NCBI GenBank assembly: GCA_964536265.1 | Contig: CAZHVV010000006.1 | Span: 1 to 64,000, forward strand | Origin: JAPUDS01 sp964536265 | Lineage (GTDB): Bacteria; Patescibacteriota; Saccharimonadia; Saccharimonadales; Saccharimonadaceae | Direction: 5' to 3' | DNA length: 64,000 bases | Made by a program: the position numbers and the translations under genes | Notes under the pieces: generated by a model | What the model was told of the DNA's origin: nothing | The model's input: the letters and a program-made list of their open reading frames with translations, nothing else | Database searches by the model: none | Shown here: positions 7,159-15,511 of the stretch, piece after piece | Position numbering within the stretch: position 1 is the first letter of the stretch | Layout of the letters: every line of letters starts with the position of its first letter

Positions 7159-7194
7159 TATTGTGTAGCCATATGATTTCAAGAGGTCAAACTA

Positions 7195-7223
7195 TTGACT
7201 AACAGGTCAGAATTTGCTACTAT
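7195..7223 (+). promoter_or_regulatory. Promoter of the rplC ribosomal operon
   Basis: TTGACT (7195-7200), 17-bp spacer, TGC-TACTAT (7218-7223). It precedes a leader of about 100 nt. Confidence 0.8.
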
Positions 7224-7252
7224 TCATAGGTTAGTTTTAAGAAATATTAGGT

Positions 7253-7308
7253 TTCTTGGTGAGCTGCAGGGTCCCCCAACAGGGGTCGAAACCGGCGGAC
7301 ACCAAGAA
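7253..7308 (+). promoter_or_regulatory. Structured leader of rplC (candidate r-protein autoregulatory RNA)
   Basis: TTCTTGGTG (7253-7261) pairs perfectly with CACCAAGAA (7300-7308). Inside, CCCC (7274-7277) pairs with GGGG (7282-7285) around an AACA loop, and a purine-rich junction (TCGAAACCGGCGGA) follows. The position before rplC-rplD recalls the E. coli S10 leader regulated by L4; that the same applies here is inference. Confidence 0.55.
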
Positions 7309-7331
7309 TTTTAAGTGGGAAAGGGACGTAG

Positions 7332-7946
7332 ATGAAAACCCTACTCGGTACCAAAGTTGGTATGACCCAGATCCTCAGCGAGGATGGTGCTGCTATTCCA
7401 GTAACACTCATCAAAGCTGGCCCAGTCACTGTGACTCAGGTGAAAACCGTCGAAACCGACGGCTACACAGCAGTGCAACTTGGGTATGGTGAAGGGAAGA
7501 ACCTGAGCAATGCCGTGACCGGTCACGTTAAAAAAGCCGGTGTAACACCAAAAGTTCTTAAAGAAGTTCGCGTTGACGAGCTAGGTGACGATTTAACAGT
7601 CGGCGCCTCGTTTGACGTGTCACTCTTCGCGGTCGGTGACAGTGTAGATGTCACCGGTGTCAGTAAAGGTAAAGGTTTTGCCGGGACAATCAAACGGCAT
7701 AACTACAACCGCCAGCGTGCAACGCATGGTGGCAAGGGGAATACACGAAAAGTCGGTTCTATCGGCTCAATGTATCCACAGAAGATTTTTAAAGGCAAAA
7801 CTATGGCCGGTCGCATGGGTCATGAGCAAGTAACTGTCAGAAACCTGACGGTTGCATATGTGAACGTTGCCGACAACGTCATTGGTCTGAAGGGTGCAGT
7901 ACCCGGCCCACGCCGTGGTCTCGTCCGAATCGGAGGAAAGGCATAA
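7332..7946 (+). CDS. rplC: 50S ribosomal protein L3
   Basis: 204 aa. Starts MKTLLGTKVGMTQIL, the classic L3 N-terminus, with the GKGFAGTIKRH and THGGKGNTRKVGSIG signature regions and the MGHEQVTVRNL C-terminal domain. It binds 23S rRNA early in assembly near the peptidyl transferase centre. First gene of the long ribosomal operon; the leader at 7253-7308 may control it. Gene spacing from here on is 0-12 nt or overlapping. Confidence 0.98.
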   Translation: MKTLLGTKVGMTQILSEDGAAIPVTLIKAGPVTVTQVKTVETDGYTAVQLGYGEGKNLSNAVTGHVKKAGVTPKVLKEVRVDELGDDLTVGASFDVSLFAVGDSVDVTGVSKGKGFAGTIKRHNYNRQRATHGGKGNTRKVGSIGSMYPQKIFKGKTMAGRMGHEQVTVRNLTVAYVNVADNVIGLKGAVPGPRRGLVRIGGKA

Positions 7947-7948
7947 CT

Positions 7949-8575
7949 ATGGCTGAAAAAACTACATCGACCAATGTCACACTGCCAAAAGATATTTTTG
8001 CAGTCGAAGTGACGAATCATGAACTCTTGAAGGTTGCATACGATGCCTACCTTGCAAATGCCCGCTCAGCACAAGCTAAGACAAAGAAGCGCGGCGAAGT
8101 CAGTGGTGGTGGCAAGAAACCATGGAAGCAAAAAGGCACAGGACGTGCGCGCTTCGGTAGCTCTCGTAACCCTATCTGGCGCGGTGGCGGTATTGCCTTC
8201 GGTCCAACCGGTAACCAGAATTACACAAAGCGACTCAGTGTTGGCGCGAAGCGCGTTGCACTACGTCAAGCTCTGACACTTGCAAACCAAGCAAAGAAGC
8301 TGACTGTCATCGACACATTCGCATGTGCCAACGGCAAGGTCAAAGAAACGCTTGAACTGCTAAAGACCCACAAGATTAATGAGCAAGCTCGTGTGTTGTT
8401 AGTTGTTGCCGACAAGAACGAAAACGTTCGCCGTTCAACAAACAACATCAACCAAGTTAAGGTTATTAGCTCGCTGTACCTCACTGTCTTCGATATCTTG
8501 AACGCAGATGTGATTCTAATGGAACGTGAGTCGCTTGACATCGTCAAGAGCTGGCTCGGGAAGGAGACAAAATAA
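7949..8575 (+). CDS. rplD: 50S ribosomal protein L4
   Basis: 208 aa. The long loop KKRGEVSGGGKKPWKQKGTG with RARFGSSRNPIWRGGG lines the nascent-peptide exit tunnel, as in all L4 proteins. In E. coli, L4 also represses its own operon through the mRNA leader. Starts 2 nt after rplC; its TAA overlaps the rplW start (TAATG). Confidence 0.97.
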   Translation: MAEKTTSTNVTLPKDIFAVEVTNHELLKVAYDAYLANARSAQAKTKKRGEVSGGGKKPWKQKGTGRARFGSSRNPIWRGGGIAFGPTGNQNYTKRLSVGAKRVALRQALTLANQAKKLTVIDTFACANGKVKETLELLKTHKINEQARVLLVVADKNENVRRSTNNINQVKVISSLYLTVFDILNADVILMERESLDIVKSWLGKETK

Positions 8576-8877
8576 TGGTTGTTGTTACACCTAAAATGAG
8601 CGAAAAGGCTTACAAGAGTGCACAAACCGGTACATATGTCTTCAATGTTCCAGTGCATGCAACAAAACAACAGATTATTTCTGCAGTTGAGACTGATCAT
8701 AGTGTCAAAGTACTCGATGCTCGTATGGTTGTTTCCAAAGGTAAAGCAGTTCGTTCGTCTCGTGGCAAACGAGCTCAGCCAGGAATTTCAATGCGAAGCA
8801 CAACGAAGAAAGCTTATGTTCGCCTCGCTGAGGGACAAAAGCTGAACCTCTTTAACGAAGAAGAGGAGAAAAAGTAA
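8575..8877 (+). CDS. rplW: 50S ribosomal protein L23
   Basis: 100 aa with the L23 core TPKMSEKAYKSA, TYVFNVPVHATKQQI and KGKAVRSSRGKR. L23 sits at the tunnel exit and is the docking site for trigger factor and SRP. Overlaps both neighbours by one or a few bases (TAATG junctions). Confidence 0.96.
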   Translation: MVVVTPKMSEKAYKSAQTGTYVFNVPVHATKQQIISAVETDHSVKVLDARMVVSKGKAVRSSRGKRAQPGISMRSTTKKAYVRLAEGQKLNLFNEEEEKK

Positions 8878-9716
8878 TGGCTATTCAACAGTACAAACCA
8901 ACTACCAACGCTCGCCGTAACATGACGAGCCAAGACTTTTCTGATATCACGACAAAGAAGCCTGTTAAAGGCCTGTTGAAAGTCAAGAAGTCAAATGCTG
9001 GCCGCAACAATATGGGCCGTATCACTACTCGTCATCGTGGCGGTGGTGTCAAGCAATTCTATCGCCTTATGAACCATCACCTTGCTGCAGGTTCTGAAGC
9101 GGTTGTCGAACACATCGAATATGACCCAAATCGTTCAGCTCGTATTGCACGCATCAAGGACCAACACGGTGTCTACCATTACATCCTTGCTGCTAAGGGT
9201 ATGACAATCGGCTCAAAGGTCTCAAGTGGCGAACAAGCCCCTGTCGAACTTCACAACCGTCTTCCACTCAGTAAGATTCCAACTGGTACCCAGATTTACG
9301 CTATTGAACTCCAAGCTGGTAAGGGCGCGCAAGCTGTCCGTTCAGCCGGTACAAAAGCGCAGTTGATGGCTAAAGAAGGTGAACACGCACTCATTCGTAT
9401 GCCAAGCGGCGAAGTCCGCAAATTCCGCCTCGAGTGTATGGCAAGCATTGGTGTTGTCGGTAACGAACAACATCAGAACGTCAAAATCGGTTCTGCTGGC
9501 CGCAAACGCCGTATGGGTATTCGCCCAGGCGTCCGCGGTGTTGTAATGAACGCTGTTGACCACCCTCACGGTGGTGGTGATGGTGGACGACACGGTACTG
9601 GTAAACCACCACGTACCCCATGGGGTCAGTTGACTCTTGGTTACCGAACTCGTCGTCGCAAGAGCACGAACAATATGATTGTTAAAAGTCGCCACGATGC
9701 GAAGAGGAAGAGGTAG
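8877..9716 (+). CDS. rplB: 50S ribosomal protein L2
   Basis: 279 aa, full length. Conserved features include RHRGGGVKQFYR, the Arg-rich middle, and the C-terminal VDHPHGGGDGGRHGTGKPP segment containing the conserved His near the peptidyl transferase centre. L2 is needed for subunit joining. Tightly packed between rplW and rpsS. Confidence 0.98.
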   Translation: MAIQQYKPTTNARRNMTSQDFSDITTKKPVKGLLKVKKSNAGRNNMGRITTRHRGGGVKQFYRLMNHHLAAGSEAVVEHIEYDPNRSARIARIKDQHGVYHYILAAKGMTIGSKVSSGEQAPVELHNRLPLSKIPTGTQIYAIELQAGKGAQAVRSAGTKAQLMAKEGEHALIRMPSGEVRKFRLECMASIGVVGNEQHQNVKIGSAGRKRRMGIRPGVRGVVMNAVDHPHGGGDGGRHGTGKPPRTPWGQLTLGYRTRRRKSTNNMIVKSRHDAKRKR

Positions 9717-9719
9717 TAT

Positions 9720-9983
9720 ATGAGTCGATCACTCAAAAAGGGTCCATTCATCGACTTCAAGCTCGCTAAGAAAGTTGCGGCGCTTGGGGCGGATGATCGT
9801 ACCGTCATCAAGACGTGGGCACGCGCGAGTACTATCACACCAGAAATGGTTGGTCGCACAATAGCTGTTCATAACGGCCGCGTACATGTCCCTGTCTATG
9901 TTTCAGAAAATATGGTTGGTCACAAGCTCGGTGAGTTTAGCCCAACCCGTAAGTTCCGTAAGCACGGTGGAAAGGCGAAGTAG
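9720..9983 (+). CDS. rpsS: 30S ribosomal protein S19
   Basis: 87 aa. SRSLKKGPFID at the start, TWARASTITPEMVGRTIAVHNG in the middle and KLGEFSPTRKFRKHGG at the end are diagnostic. Head protein contacting S13 and the A-site region. Confidence 0.98.
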   Translation: MSRSLKKGPFIDFKLAKKVAALGADDRTVIKTWARASTITPEMVGRTIAVHNGRVHVPVYVSENMVGHKLGEFSPTRKFRKHGGKAK

Positions 9984-9984
9984 T

Positions 9985-10380
9985 ATGAATCCAATCATAA
10001 CAACTGCATATGCCAAAGGTGTCCGCCTTGCCCCACGAAAGGTCGCTCTTGTAGCTGGCCTGGTACGTGGTCGTTCCGTCGCCGATGCACTAGTGATTCT
10101 TTCACACACGCCAAAACGTGCTGCAAAGCCAGTTGCAAAAGCTATCGAAAGTGCCAAAGCCAATGCTATGAATAATCATGGCGTTCAGGAAAAAGATATG
10201 CGAATTGAGACAATTTCAGTCACAGCCGGTGAACGTCTCAAGCGCTACCGTCCAGCTGCTCATGGCCGCGCCCTTCCATTCCAGCGCAAATCGAGCAATA
10301 TTCTGGTCAAAGTAGTTGGCAGTGAAAAACCGAAGAAGAAACCGGTTGAGAAGCCAGTAGCTAAGAAAGAGGAGAAGTAA
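9985..10380 (+). CDS. rplV: 50S ribosomal protein L22
   Basis: 131 aa. The start is the ATG at 9985, 1 nt after the rpsS stop; a longer frame from 9886 only reads through rpsS. APRKVALVAGLVRGRSVADAL, the AKANAMNNHG region and the tunnel hairpin GERLKRYRPAAHGRA are typical. A Lys/Glu/Pro-rich tail of about 20 residues extends beyond the usual end. Confidence 0.97.
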   Translation: MNPIITTAYAKGVRLAPRKVALVAGLVRGRSVADALVILSHTPKRAAKPVAKAIESAKANAMNNHGVQEKDMRIETISVTAGERLKRYRPAAHGRALPFQRKSSNILVKVVGSEKPKKKPVEKPVAKKEEK

Positions 10381-10381
10381 T

Positions 10382-11014
10382 ATGGGCCAAAAAGTAAACC
10401 CTATTAGCATGCGTCTCCAAGTGAACAAGAACTGGCGTTCACGCTGGTTTGCGACTCGCAAAGAGTACGTCCAGTGGCTGCAAGAAGATATCGCAGTCCG
10501 TAAGTCAGTTGAGCAACGGTTTGCAACCCGCGCCGTCATCAATTTGATTGAGATTGAACGCTCAGCTAACCTCGTGACTGTCACAATTCACACCAGCAAA
10601 GCCGGTGTCGTAATTGGCCGTGGTGGCGCTGGTGTCCAAGAACTGAAAAATGACGTCGAAAAGATTGTCAGCATGCCAGTTCGAATCAACATCGAAGAAG
10701 TAAAACGTCCAGAACTTGCCGCAAAGCTTGTCGCCGAGAATATCGCACGACAGCTTGAACGCCGTATAAACTTCCGTCGCGCAACCAAGATGACAGCACT
10801 CAATACTATGAATGCTGGTGCCAAGGGTGTTCGTATTGAGGTCGCAGGCCGTTTGAACGGCGCTGAAATGAGCCGCCGCGAAAAACTCATCAACGGTTCA
10901 GTACCATTACATACGCTTCGTGCCGATATCGATTACCATTGTACCCGCGCTCAGATTCCTGGTGCAGGTATCGTGGGAGTGAAAGTTTGGATTTACAAGG
11001 GAGAGAGGAACTAG
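10382..11014 (+). CDS. rpsC: 30S ribosomal protein S3
   Basis: 210 aa. GQKVNPISMRLQVNKNWRSRW at the start, a KH domain around VVIGRGGAGVQELK, and the C-terminal GRLNGAEMSRREK and VKVWIYKGE segments. Contributes to the mRNA entry channel. One nt from rplV. Confidence 0.97.
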   Translation: MGQKVNPISMRLQVNKNWRSRWFATRKEYVQWLQEDIAVRKSVEQRFATRAVINLIEIERSANLVTVTIHTSKAGVVIGRGGAGVQELKNDVEKIVSMPVRINIEEVKRPELAAKLVAENIARQLERRINFRRATKMTALNTMNAGAKGVRIEVAGRLNGAEMSRREKLINGSVPLHTLRADIDYHCTRAQIPGAGIVGVKVWIYKGERN

Positions 11015-11017
11015 GCC

Positions 11018-11431
11018 ATGTTGTTACCAAAGAAAACCAAGTTCCGCAAGGTACGCAAGGGCAAGAACGGTGGCGTCGCAACTCGTTCACAGTACGTCTC
11101 ATTTGGAGACTACGGTCTACAAAGTTTGACCAACGAACGTATCACCTCACGCCAAATCGAGTCCGCTCGTCAAGCCATGACCCGCTATATCAAGCGTGGT
11201 GGTAAGATTTGGATTCGTATTTTCCCACACACACCTGTCACTCGCAAGCCACTTGATGTCAAGATGGGCTCAGGCAAAGGAAATCCAGAGTTCTTTGTCG
11301 CCAAAGTAAAGACTGGAACAGTTATGTTTGAAATGAAGGGCGTTACCGAAGAAGTTGCTCGGGAAGCAATGCGCCTCGCCGCACATAAACTGCCTGTGAA
11401 GACACGATTTATCGCACGGGAGGAAATATAA
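11018..11431 (+). CDS. rplP: 50S ribosomal protein L16
   Basis: 137 aa. MLLPKKTKFRKVRKG start, RQIESARQAMTRYIKRGGKIWIRIFP core and KMGSGKGNPEFFVAKV loop are L16 signatures. It contacts the A-site tRNA elbow and 5S rRNA region. Standard length. Confidence 0.97.
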   Translation: MLLPKKTKFRKVRKGKNGGVATRSQYVSFGDYGLQSLTNERITSRQIESARQAMTRYIKRGGKIWIRIFPHTPVTRKPLDVKMGSGKGNPEFFVAKVKTGTVMFEMKGVTEEVAREAMRLAAHKLPVKTRFIAREEI

Positions 11432-11432
11432 G

Positions 11433-11717
11433 ATGGCTAAAGCAACTAAAACAGATGTGAAAACTGCCGTAAAAAGCGTGAAAACACCTGTGAAAACCGC
11501 ACCGACAAGCCCGAAAGAGCTTCGTGAAATGGACGTTGCAGCACTTGCAGCAGCTCTCGTTGAGGTCAAGAATGATCTTGCCGATGCTCGCCGCTCACTT
11601 GCAGCTGGTGAACTCGTGAATCCACAAGTTATCAACCGCTACAGGAAGCAAATTGCACGTATCAAGACGATCACCATTCAGAACGCTAAGACAACAACCG
11701 TAAAGGAGGACGCATAA
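11433..11717 (+). CDS. rpmC: 50S ribosomal protein L29
   Basis: 94 aa. The L29 core (ELREMDVAALAAALVEVKNDL with NPQVINRYRKQIARIKT) is preceded by about 27 Lys/Thr/Val-rich residues and followed by a short tail, so the protein is longer than the usual 60-70 aa. It sits near the tunnel exit beside L23. Confidence 0.93.
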   Translation: MAKATKTDVKTAVKSVKTPVKTAPTSPKELREMDVAALAAALVEVKNDLADARRSLAAGELVNPQVINRYRKQIARIKTITIQNAKTTTVKEDA

Positions 11718-11718
11718 G

Positions 11719-12033
11719 ATGGCGAAGAAAGTAACTGGCGTTGTAACGTCAGATGTCCAAGACAAGACTATCGTCGTTACTGTGACGAGCCGCGAAACGC
11801 ACCCGATTTACGGCAAACAGTACACGGTTAGTCGCAAGTATACGGCTCATGACGAGAAGAACGAAGCCAACAAAGGCGACGTTGTAGATATCGTCGAAAG
11901 CCGCCCATATTCAAAACGTAAGTCCTACCGACTTGAGACAATCGTCCAAACTGGTCATGGCGAAATTGAGTTGAAGGAAGAAGAAATTGTGACCGAGCTC
12001 GAGCACAAGAAAGATGCTGAGGTCTCAGCATGA
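11719..12033 (+). CDS. rpsQ: 30S ribosomal protein S17
   Basis: 104 aa. VTSDVQDKTIVVTVTSRETHP and ESRPYSKRKSYRLE identify S17. About 20 Glu/Lys-rich residues extend past the usual end. The TGA stop overlaps the rplN ATG (ATGA). Confidence 0.95.
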   Translation: MAKKVTGVVTSDVQDKTIVVTVTSRETHPIYGKQYTVSRKYTAHDEKNEANKGDVVDIVESRPYSKRKSYRLETIVQTGHGEIELKEEEIVTELEHKKDAEVSA

Positions 12034-12398
12034 TCCAACAAGAATCACGTCTAAAAGTTGCCGATAACAGTGGCGCAAAGTCAATTCTTTGTATCCGCGT
12101 TCTTGGTGGCACAAGGCGTCGATATGCACGTGTTGGTGACATCATTGTCGCAACCGTGAAAGACGCTAACCCAAGTGGAACGGTCAAGAAGAAGTCAGTC
12201 ATCAAGGCTGTCGTCGTTCGAACGACCGACAAAATCCACCGCAAAGATGGTTCAACCATTTGTTTCGATGAAAATGCAGCTGTGATTGTTGGCGACGATA
12301 AGCAACCACGCGGTACTCGTGTCTTCGGACCAGTTCCACGTGAGCTACGTGACCAAGGCTATGCCAAAATCATTAGCTTAGCACCGGAGGTACTCTAA
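12030..12398 (+). CDS. rplN: 50S ribosomal protein L14
   Basis: 122 aa, standard length. MIQQESRLKVADNSGAKSI, the GGTRRRYARVGDIIVATVK segment and VFGPVPRELRDQGYAKIISL are diagnostic. Binds 23S rRNA at the intersubunit bridge with 16S h14. Overlaps rpsQ by 4 nt. Confidence 0.98.
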   Translation: MIQQESRLKVADNSGAKSILCIRVLGGTRRRYARVGDIIVATVKDANPSGTVKKKSVIKAVVVRTTDKIHRKDGSTICFDENAAVIVGDDKQPRGTRVFGPVPRELRDQGYAKIISLAPEVL

Positions 12399-12399
12399 T

Positions 12400-12723
12400 A
12401 TGACAACTCTTCGTATTAAGAAAGATGACCTCGTGAAGGTAATTGCCGGCGGAAACAAAGGCAAAGTTGGCAAAGTTGTGAAGACTGACGCTATCAACCA
12501 ATTAGTCTATGTTGAAAAAATTGGACTAATCAAGCGCTATGTCAAACCAAGTCAATTGCACCCCAAAGGTGGCACCAAAGAGATTCATAAAGGATTGCCA
12601 ATCAGCAATGTTCGCCTGTTACTTGATGAGACCAAGGGTACAACCAGTCGCGTCGGGTACGGTGTCAATAAAGAAGGCAAGAAAGTTCGTATCGCGAAAG
12701 CGACAGGAAAGGAGATAGCTTAG
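12400..12723 (+). CDS. rplX: 50S ribosomal protein L24
   Basis: 107 aa with a KOW motif near the N-terminus (DDLVKVIAGGNKGKVGKVVK) and KYVKPSQ-like rRNA-binding residues followed by GGTKEIHKGLPISNVRL. Initiates 50S assembly and lies near the tunnel exit. Confidence 0.96.
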   Translation: MTTLRIKKDDLVKVIAGGNKGKVGKVVKTDAINQLVYVEKIGLIKRYVKPSQLHPKGGTKEIHKGLPISNVRLLLDETKGTTSRVGYGVNKEGKKVRIAKATGKEIA

Positions 12724-13302
12724 ATGGCAACAACTAGCACGTACGAGCCCCGCCTGAAAGCACTCTATCGCGAGAAATTCGTGAAAGAGCTCCAGAGCGA
12801 ACTCGAACTTACAAATGTACACCAAGTACCAAAGCTTCACAAAATTGTTGTGAGCGTCGGAATTGGCAAGCATAAAGACGACAAACACTTCCATGAAGTG
12901 GTCGCAACAACTCTTCGCAAGATTACCGGCCAACAGCCAGTCGATCGTATGGCGAAGAAAAGCATTGCAACCTTCAAAATCCGCAAAGGTCTGAACCGAG
13001 TCGGTGTGAGCGTCACTCTACGTGGCAATCGCATGTACGAATTTCTCGACCGACTTGTTAACGTCGCTTTGCCACGTGTTCGTGACTTTCATGGCGCATC
13101 AGCAACTGGTTTTGATCGTAGCGGCAACTATAATCTCGGAATTACCGAACAATCAATTTTCCCTGAACTAAATTTCGAAGATACCCAAACCGTTCACGGT
13201 CTACAAGTAACTTTCGTTATGTCGTCGGAGAGCCGCAAGCATACCCGACCGTTGCTCGAAAAATTTGGTGTTCCGTTTGAGAAGGAAGGGGGCAGAAGGT
13301 AA
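12724..13302 (+). CDS. rplE: 50S ribosomal protein L5
   Basis: 192 aa. The core includes PKLHKIVVSVGIG, KITGQQPVDRMAKKSIATFK, GVSVTLRGNRMYEFLDRL and the NYNLGITEQSIFPE motif. L5 binds 5S rRNA and contacts P-site tRNA. Its stop overlaps the rpsN start. Confidence 0.97.
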   Translation: MATTSTYEPRLKALYREKFVKELQSELELTNVHQVPKLHKIVVSVGIGKHKDDKHFHEVVATTLRKITGQQPVDRMAKKSIATFKIRKGLNRVGVSVTLRGNRMYEFLDRLVNVALPRVRDFHGASATGFDRSGNYNLGITEQSIFPELNFEDTQTVHGLQVTFVMSSESRKHTRPLLEKFGVPFEKEGGRR

Positions 13303-13571
13303 TGGCTAAGAAATCAATGGTCGTGAAAGACGCAAAGCGAAAAGTAATGATCGCGAAATACGCTGACAAGCGCGCTGAAATGAAAGCAACTGGTGACCTC
13401 GAAGGCCTCCAAATGCTACCAAAGAACAGTAGCCCGTCACGTTCGAAGAACCGTAGCATCGAGACAGGTCGACCTCGAGCATACATGCGCCGCTTTGGCA
13501 TGGATCGTATCACATTCCGTGAACACGCATCCAAGGGTGAAATCCCAGGCGTAACGAAAGCAAGCTGGTAA
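13302..13571 (+). CDS. rpsN: 30S ribosomal protein S14, zinc-free form
   Basis: 89 aa, the long form. It has no CxxC pairs, whereas the short 61-aa form carries a four-cysteine zinc ribbon. RSIETGRPRAYMRRFGMDRITFRE and the terminal GVTKASW identify it. Fits the zinc-free forms of L36 and L33 in this window. Confidence 0.96.
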   Translation: MAKKSMVVKDAKRKVMIAKYADKRAEMKATGDLEGLQMLPKNSSPSRSKNRSIETGRPRAYMRRFGMDRITFREHASKGEIPGVTKASW

Positions 13572-13582
13572 AGGAGAAACAT

Positions 13583-13984
13583 ATGGCATTACAATCTACA
13601 GATCCAATCGCAGATATGCTGACTCGCATCCGAAACGCGAGCATGGCAGGTAAGCATGATGTTCGTCTCCCATACAGCAAAATGAAGCTGACTGTTGCAC
13701 AGCAGCTGAAAAAAGCTGGCTACCTGGTTGACGTTAAACAGGAAAAGGGAACGCCACAGGACGAAATCGTCATCGCTATCAATGAAGCTGGCAGCAAAGC
13801 TATTTTCACAGAGATTGAGCGTGTCAGCAAACCTGGTCGTCGCGTCTACGCAGGTGCAAGTGACATTCCACGAATTAAATCAGGCCGCGGTATTGTGCTC
13901 GTCAGCACCTCAAAAGGTGTTATGACCGGTGCCGAAGCTGTTAAACAACGCCTCGGTGGCGAATTGTTACTGAAAGTTTATTAA
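13583..13984 (+). CDS. rpsH: 30S ribosomal protein S8
   Basis: 133 aa. DPIADMLTRIRNASMAGK at the start and GRGIVLVSTSKGVMTGAEA near the end are S8 signatures. In E. coli, S8 binds 16S h21 and represses the spc operon. A good SD (AAAGGAG) precedes the ATG. Confidence 0.97.
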   Translation: MALQSTDPIADMLTRIRNASMAGKHDVRLPYSKMKLTVAQQLKKAGYLVDVKQEKGTPQDEIVIAINEAGSKAIFTEIERVSKPGRRVYAGASDIPRIKSGRGIVLVSTSKGVMTGAEAVKQRLGGELLLKVY

Positions 13985-13996
13985 GAAAGGTTAAGT

Positions 13997-14536
13997 ATGA
14001 GTCTGAGTCGAATCGGAAAACTACCAATCGAGATCCCGTCAGGTGTGACAATCACGGTTGACTCTGGCGATGTGACCGTTAAAGGTCCAAAGGGTGAGCT
14101 AAAGCAGTTCATCACGCCAGCTGTCACAGTGAAAGTCGAAGACGGCGTTTTCACTGTCACCCCAAATGATGACAGCAAAGTTGCACGTTCACAGCATGGT
14201 CTGATGCGTGCACTCGTTAATAACATGGTGACAGGTGTCACGAAAGGCTTCGAAAAGAAGCTTGAAGTGAACGGTGTTGGCTTTCGTGTCAACGGAAGTG
14301 GCCAGAACCTAGAGATGGCTCTTGGTTTCTCTCACCCTGTCAAATACACTGCGCCCGAAGGCGTGAACCTCACGGTCAACAAGATGGAAATTACAGTGAA
14401 TGGTATTTCAAAGCAACAAGTTGGGCAAGTTGCAGCTGAAATCCGCTCACTTAAGAAACCTGAGCCATACAAGGGCAAGGGAATTAAATATGCCGACGAA
14501 ACCATCCTTCGCAAGGCAGGAAAGACGGGTAAATAA
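13997..14536 (+). CDS. rplF: 50S ribosomal protein L6
   Basis: 179 aa, two repeated domains as usual. SRIGKLPIEIPSGV at the start, FEKKLEVNGVGFRV in the linker, and EPYKGKGIKYADETILRKAGK at the end. Located near the sarcin-ricin loop. Confidence 0.97.
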   Translation: MSLSRIGKLPIEIPSGVTITVDSGDVTVKGPKGELKQFITPAVTVKVEDGVFTVTPNDDSKVARSQHGLMRALVNNMVTGVTKGFEKKLEVNGVGFRVNGSGQNLEMALGFSHPVKYTAPEGVNLTVNKMEITVNGISKQQVGQVAAEIRSLKKPEPYKGKGIKYADETILRKAGKTGK

Positions 14537-14539
14537 GCC

Positions 14540-14893
14540 ATGAATAATCTCGCTAAAAAACTACTCGGTCGTAGCCTCCGCAAAGGACGTGTACGTGCTC
14601 GTATCAGTGGAACTACTGAACGACCTCGCATGAGCGTTACTATTTCAAATATTCACGTATCGGCTCAGCTGATTGATGATGTCAATCACAAGACACTTGC
14701 AAGTGCCACAACTGTTGGCAAGAAACTTACGGGTACTATGACTGAAAAAGCCGCCAAAGTCGGTGAAGATATTGCAAAAAAGGCAAAGAAAGCAAAAGTA
14801 ACTGCAGTTGTGTTTGATCGCAACGGCCGCCAATTTGCTGGTCGCCTAAGAGCGCTCGCTGATGCTGCGCGCAAGGAAGGATTGGAGTTCTAA
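14540..14893 (+). CDS. rplR: 50S ribosomal protein L18
   Basis: 117 aa. RISGTTERPRMSVTISN and the C-terminal VVFDRNGRQFAGRLRALADAARKEGLEF are diagnostic. Binds 5S rRNA together with L5. The basic N-terminus is short (KLLGRSLRKGRVRARI). Confidence 0.96.
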   Translation: MNNLAKKLLGRSLRKGRVRARISGTTERPRMSVTISNIHVSAQLIDDVNHKTLASATTVGKKLTGTMTEKAAKVGEDIAKKAKKAKVTAVVFDRNGRQFAGRLRALADAARKEGLEF

Positions 14894-14894
14894 T

Positions 14895-15509
14895 ATGCCT
14901 GAAACTACACAGAAACCTGCTGAACAACAGCGTACAAACCGCCGTCCGGACGCACGTCGCAATGATCGAAACGCAATGCCACGTGAGGAAAAGCAGTTTG
15001 AAGAGAACGTTATCTCTATCGACCGTGTTGCACGCGTCGTAAAGGGTGGCCGTCGCTTCCGCTTTAAAGCTCTCGTTGTTGTCGGTGACCGCAAGACGAA
15101 AGTCGGTGTCGGTGTCGCCAAGGGCGCAGACGTTCAAGCTGCAGTCGCAAAAGCTACCGATGTTGCGAAGAAGAACATGATTACCGTTCCTATTGTTAAC
15201 GCAACCATCCCACACGAAGTTGAAATCAAACTTGGTGGCGCACACGTGCTACTAAAACCAGCTTCTCCTGGTACTGGTACGATTGCTGGCGGCGTTGTCC
15301 GTGCGGTCGTCGGTGTGATTGGTATTACCGACCTTCTCTCGAAGTCACTCGGCTCAACCAACAAGGTGAACATTGCTTATGCAACTGTTGAAGCGCTCCG
15401 TAGCCTCGTGCCACGTAGTGAATGGGTTGGTGTCAAGCAGAATGCAAAGAAAAAAGCCGCTGCTACTAAGGAAAAAACTGAAAAAGTTGCCAAAAGTGAG
15501 GAGAAATAG
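14895..15509 (+). CDS. rpsE: 30S ribosomal protein S5
   Basis: 204 aa. The start is the ATG at 14895, directly after the rplR stop; a reading from 14862 is only overlap. A polar N-terminus of about 35 residues precedes the double-stranded RNA-binding domain (VVKGGRRFRFKALVVVGD) and the fold containing LLKPASPGTGTIAGGVVRAV. A Lys/Ala tail of about 20 residues follows. The next gene is L15: rpmD (L30), which normally lies between them, is absent. Confidence 0.97.
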   Translation: MPETTQKPAEQQRTNRRPDARRNDRNAMPREEKQFEENVISIDRVARVVKGGRRFRFKALVVVGDRKTKVGVGVAKGADVQAAVAKATDVAKKNMITVPIVNATIPHEVEIKLGGAHVLLKPASPGTGTIAGGVVRAVVGVIGITDLLSKSLGSTNKVNIAYATVEALRSLVPRSEWVGVKQNAKKKAAATKEKTEKVAKSEEK

Positions 15510-15511
15510 TT

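Noticed and set aside
9342..9695. Long antisense frames opposite rplB and other ribosomal genes
   Set aside because: They mirror codon bias of the real genes and have no initiation signals.
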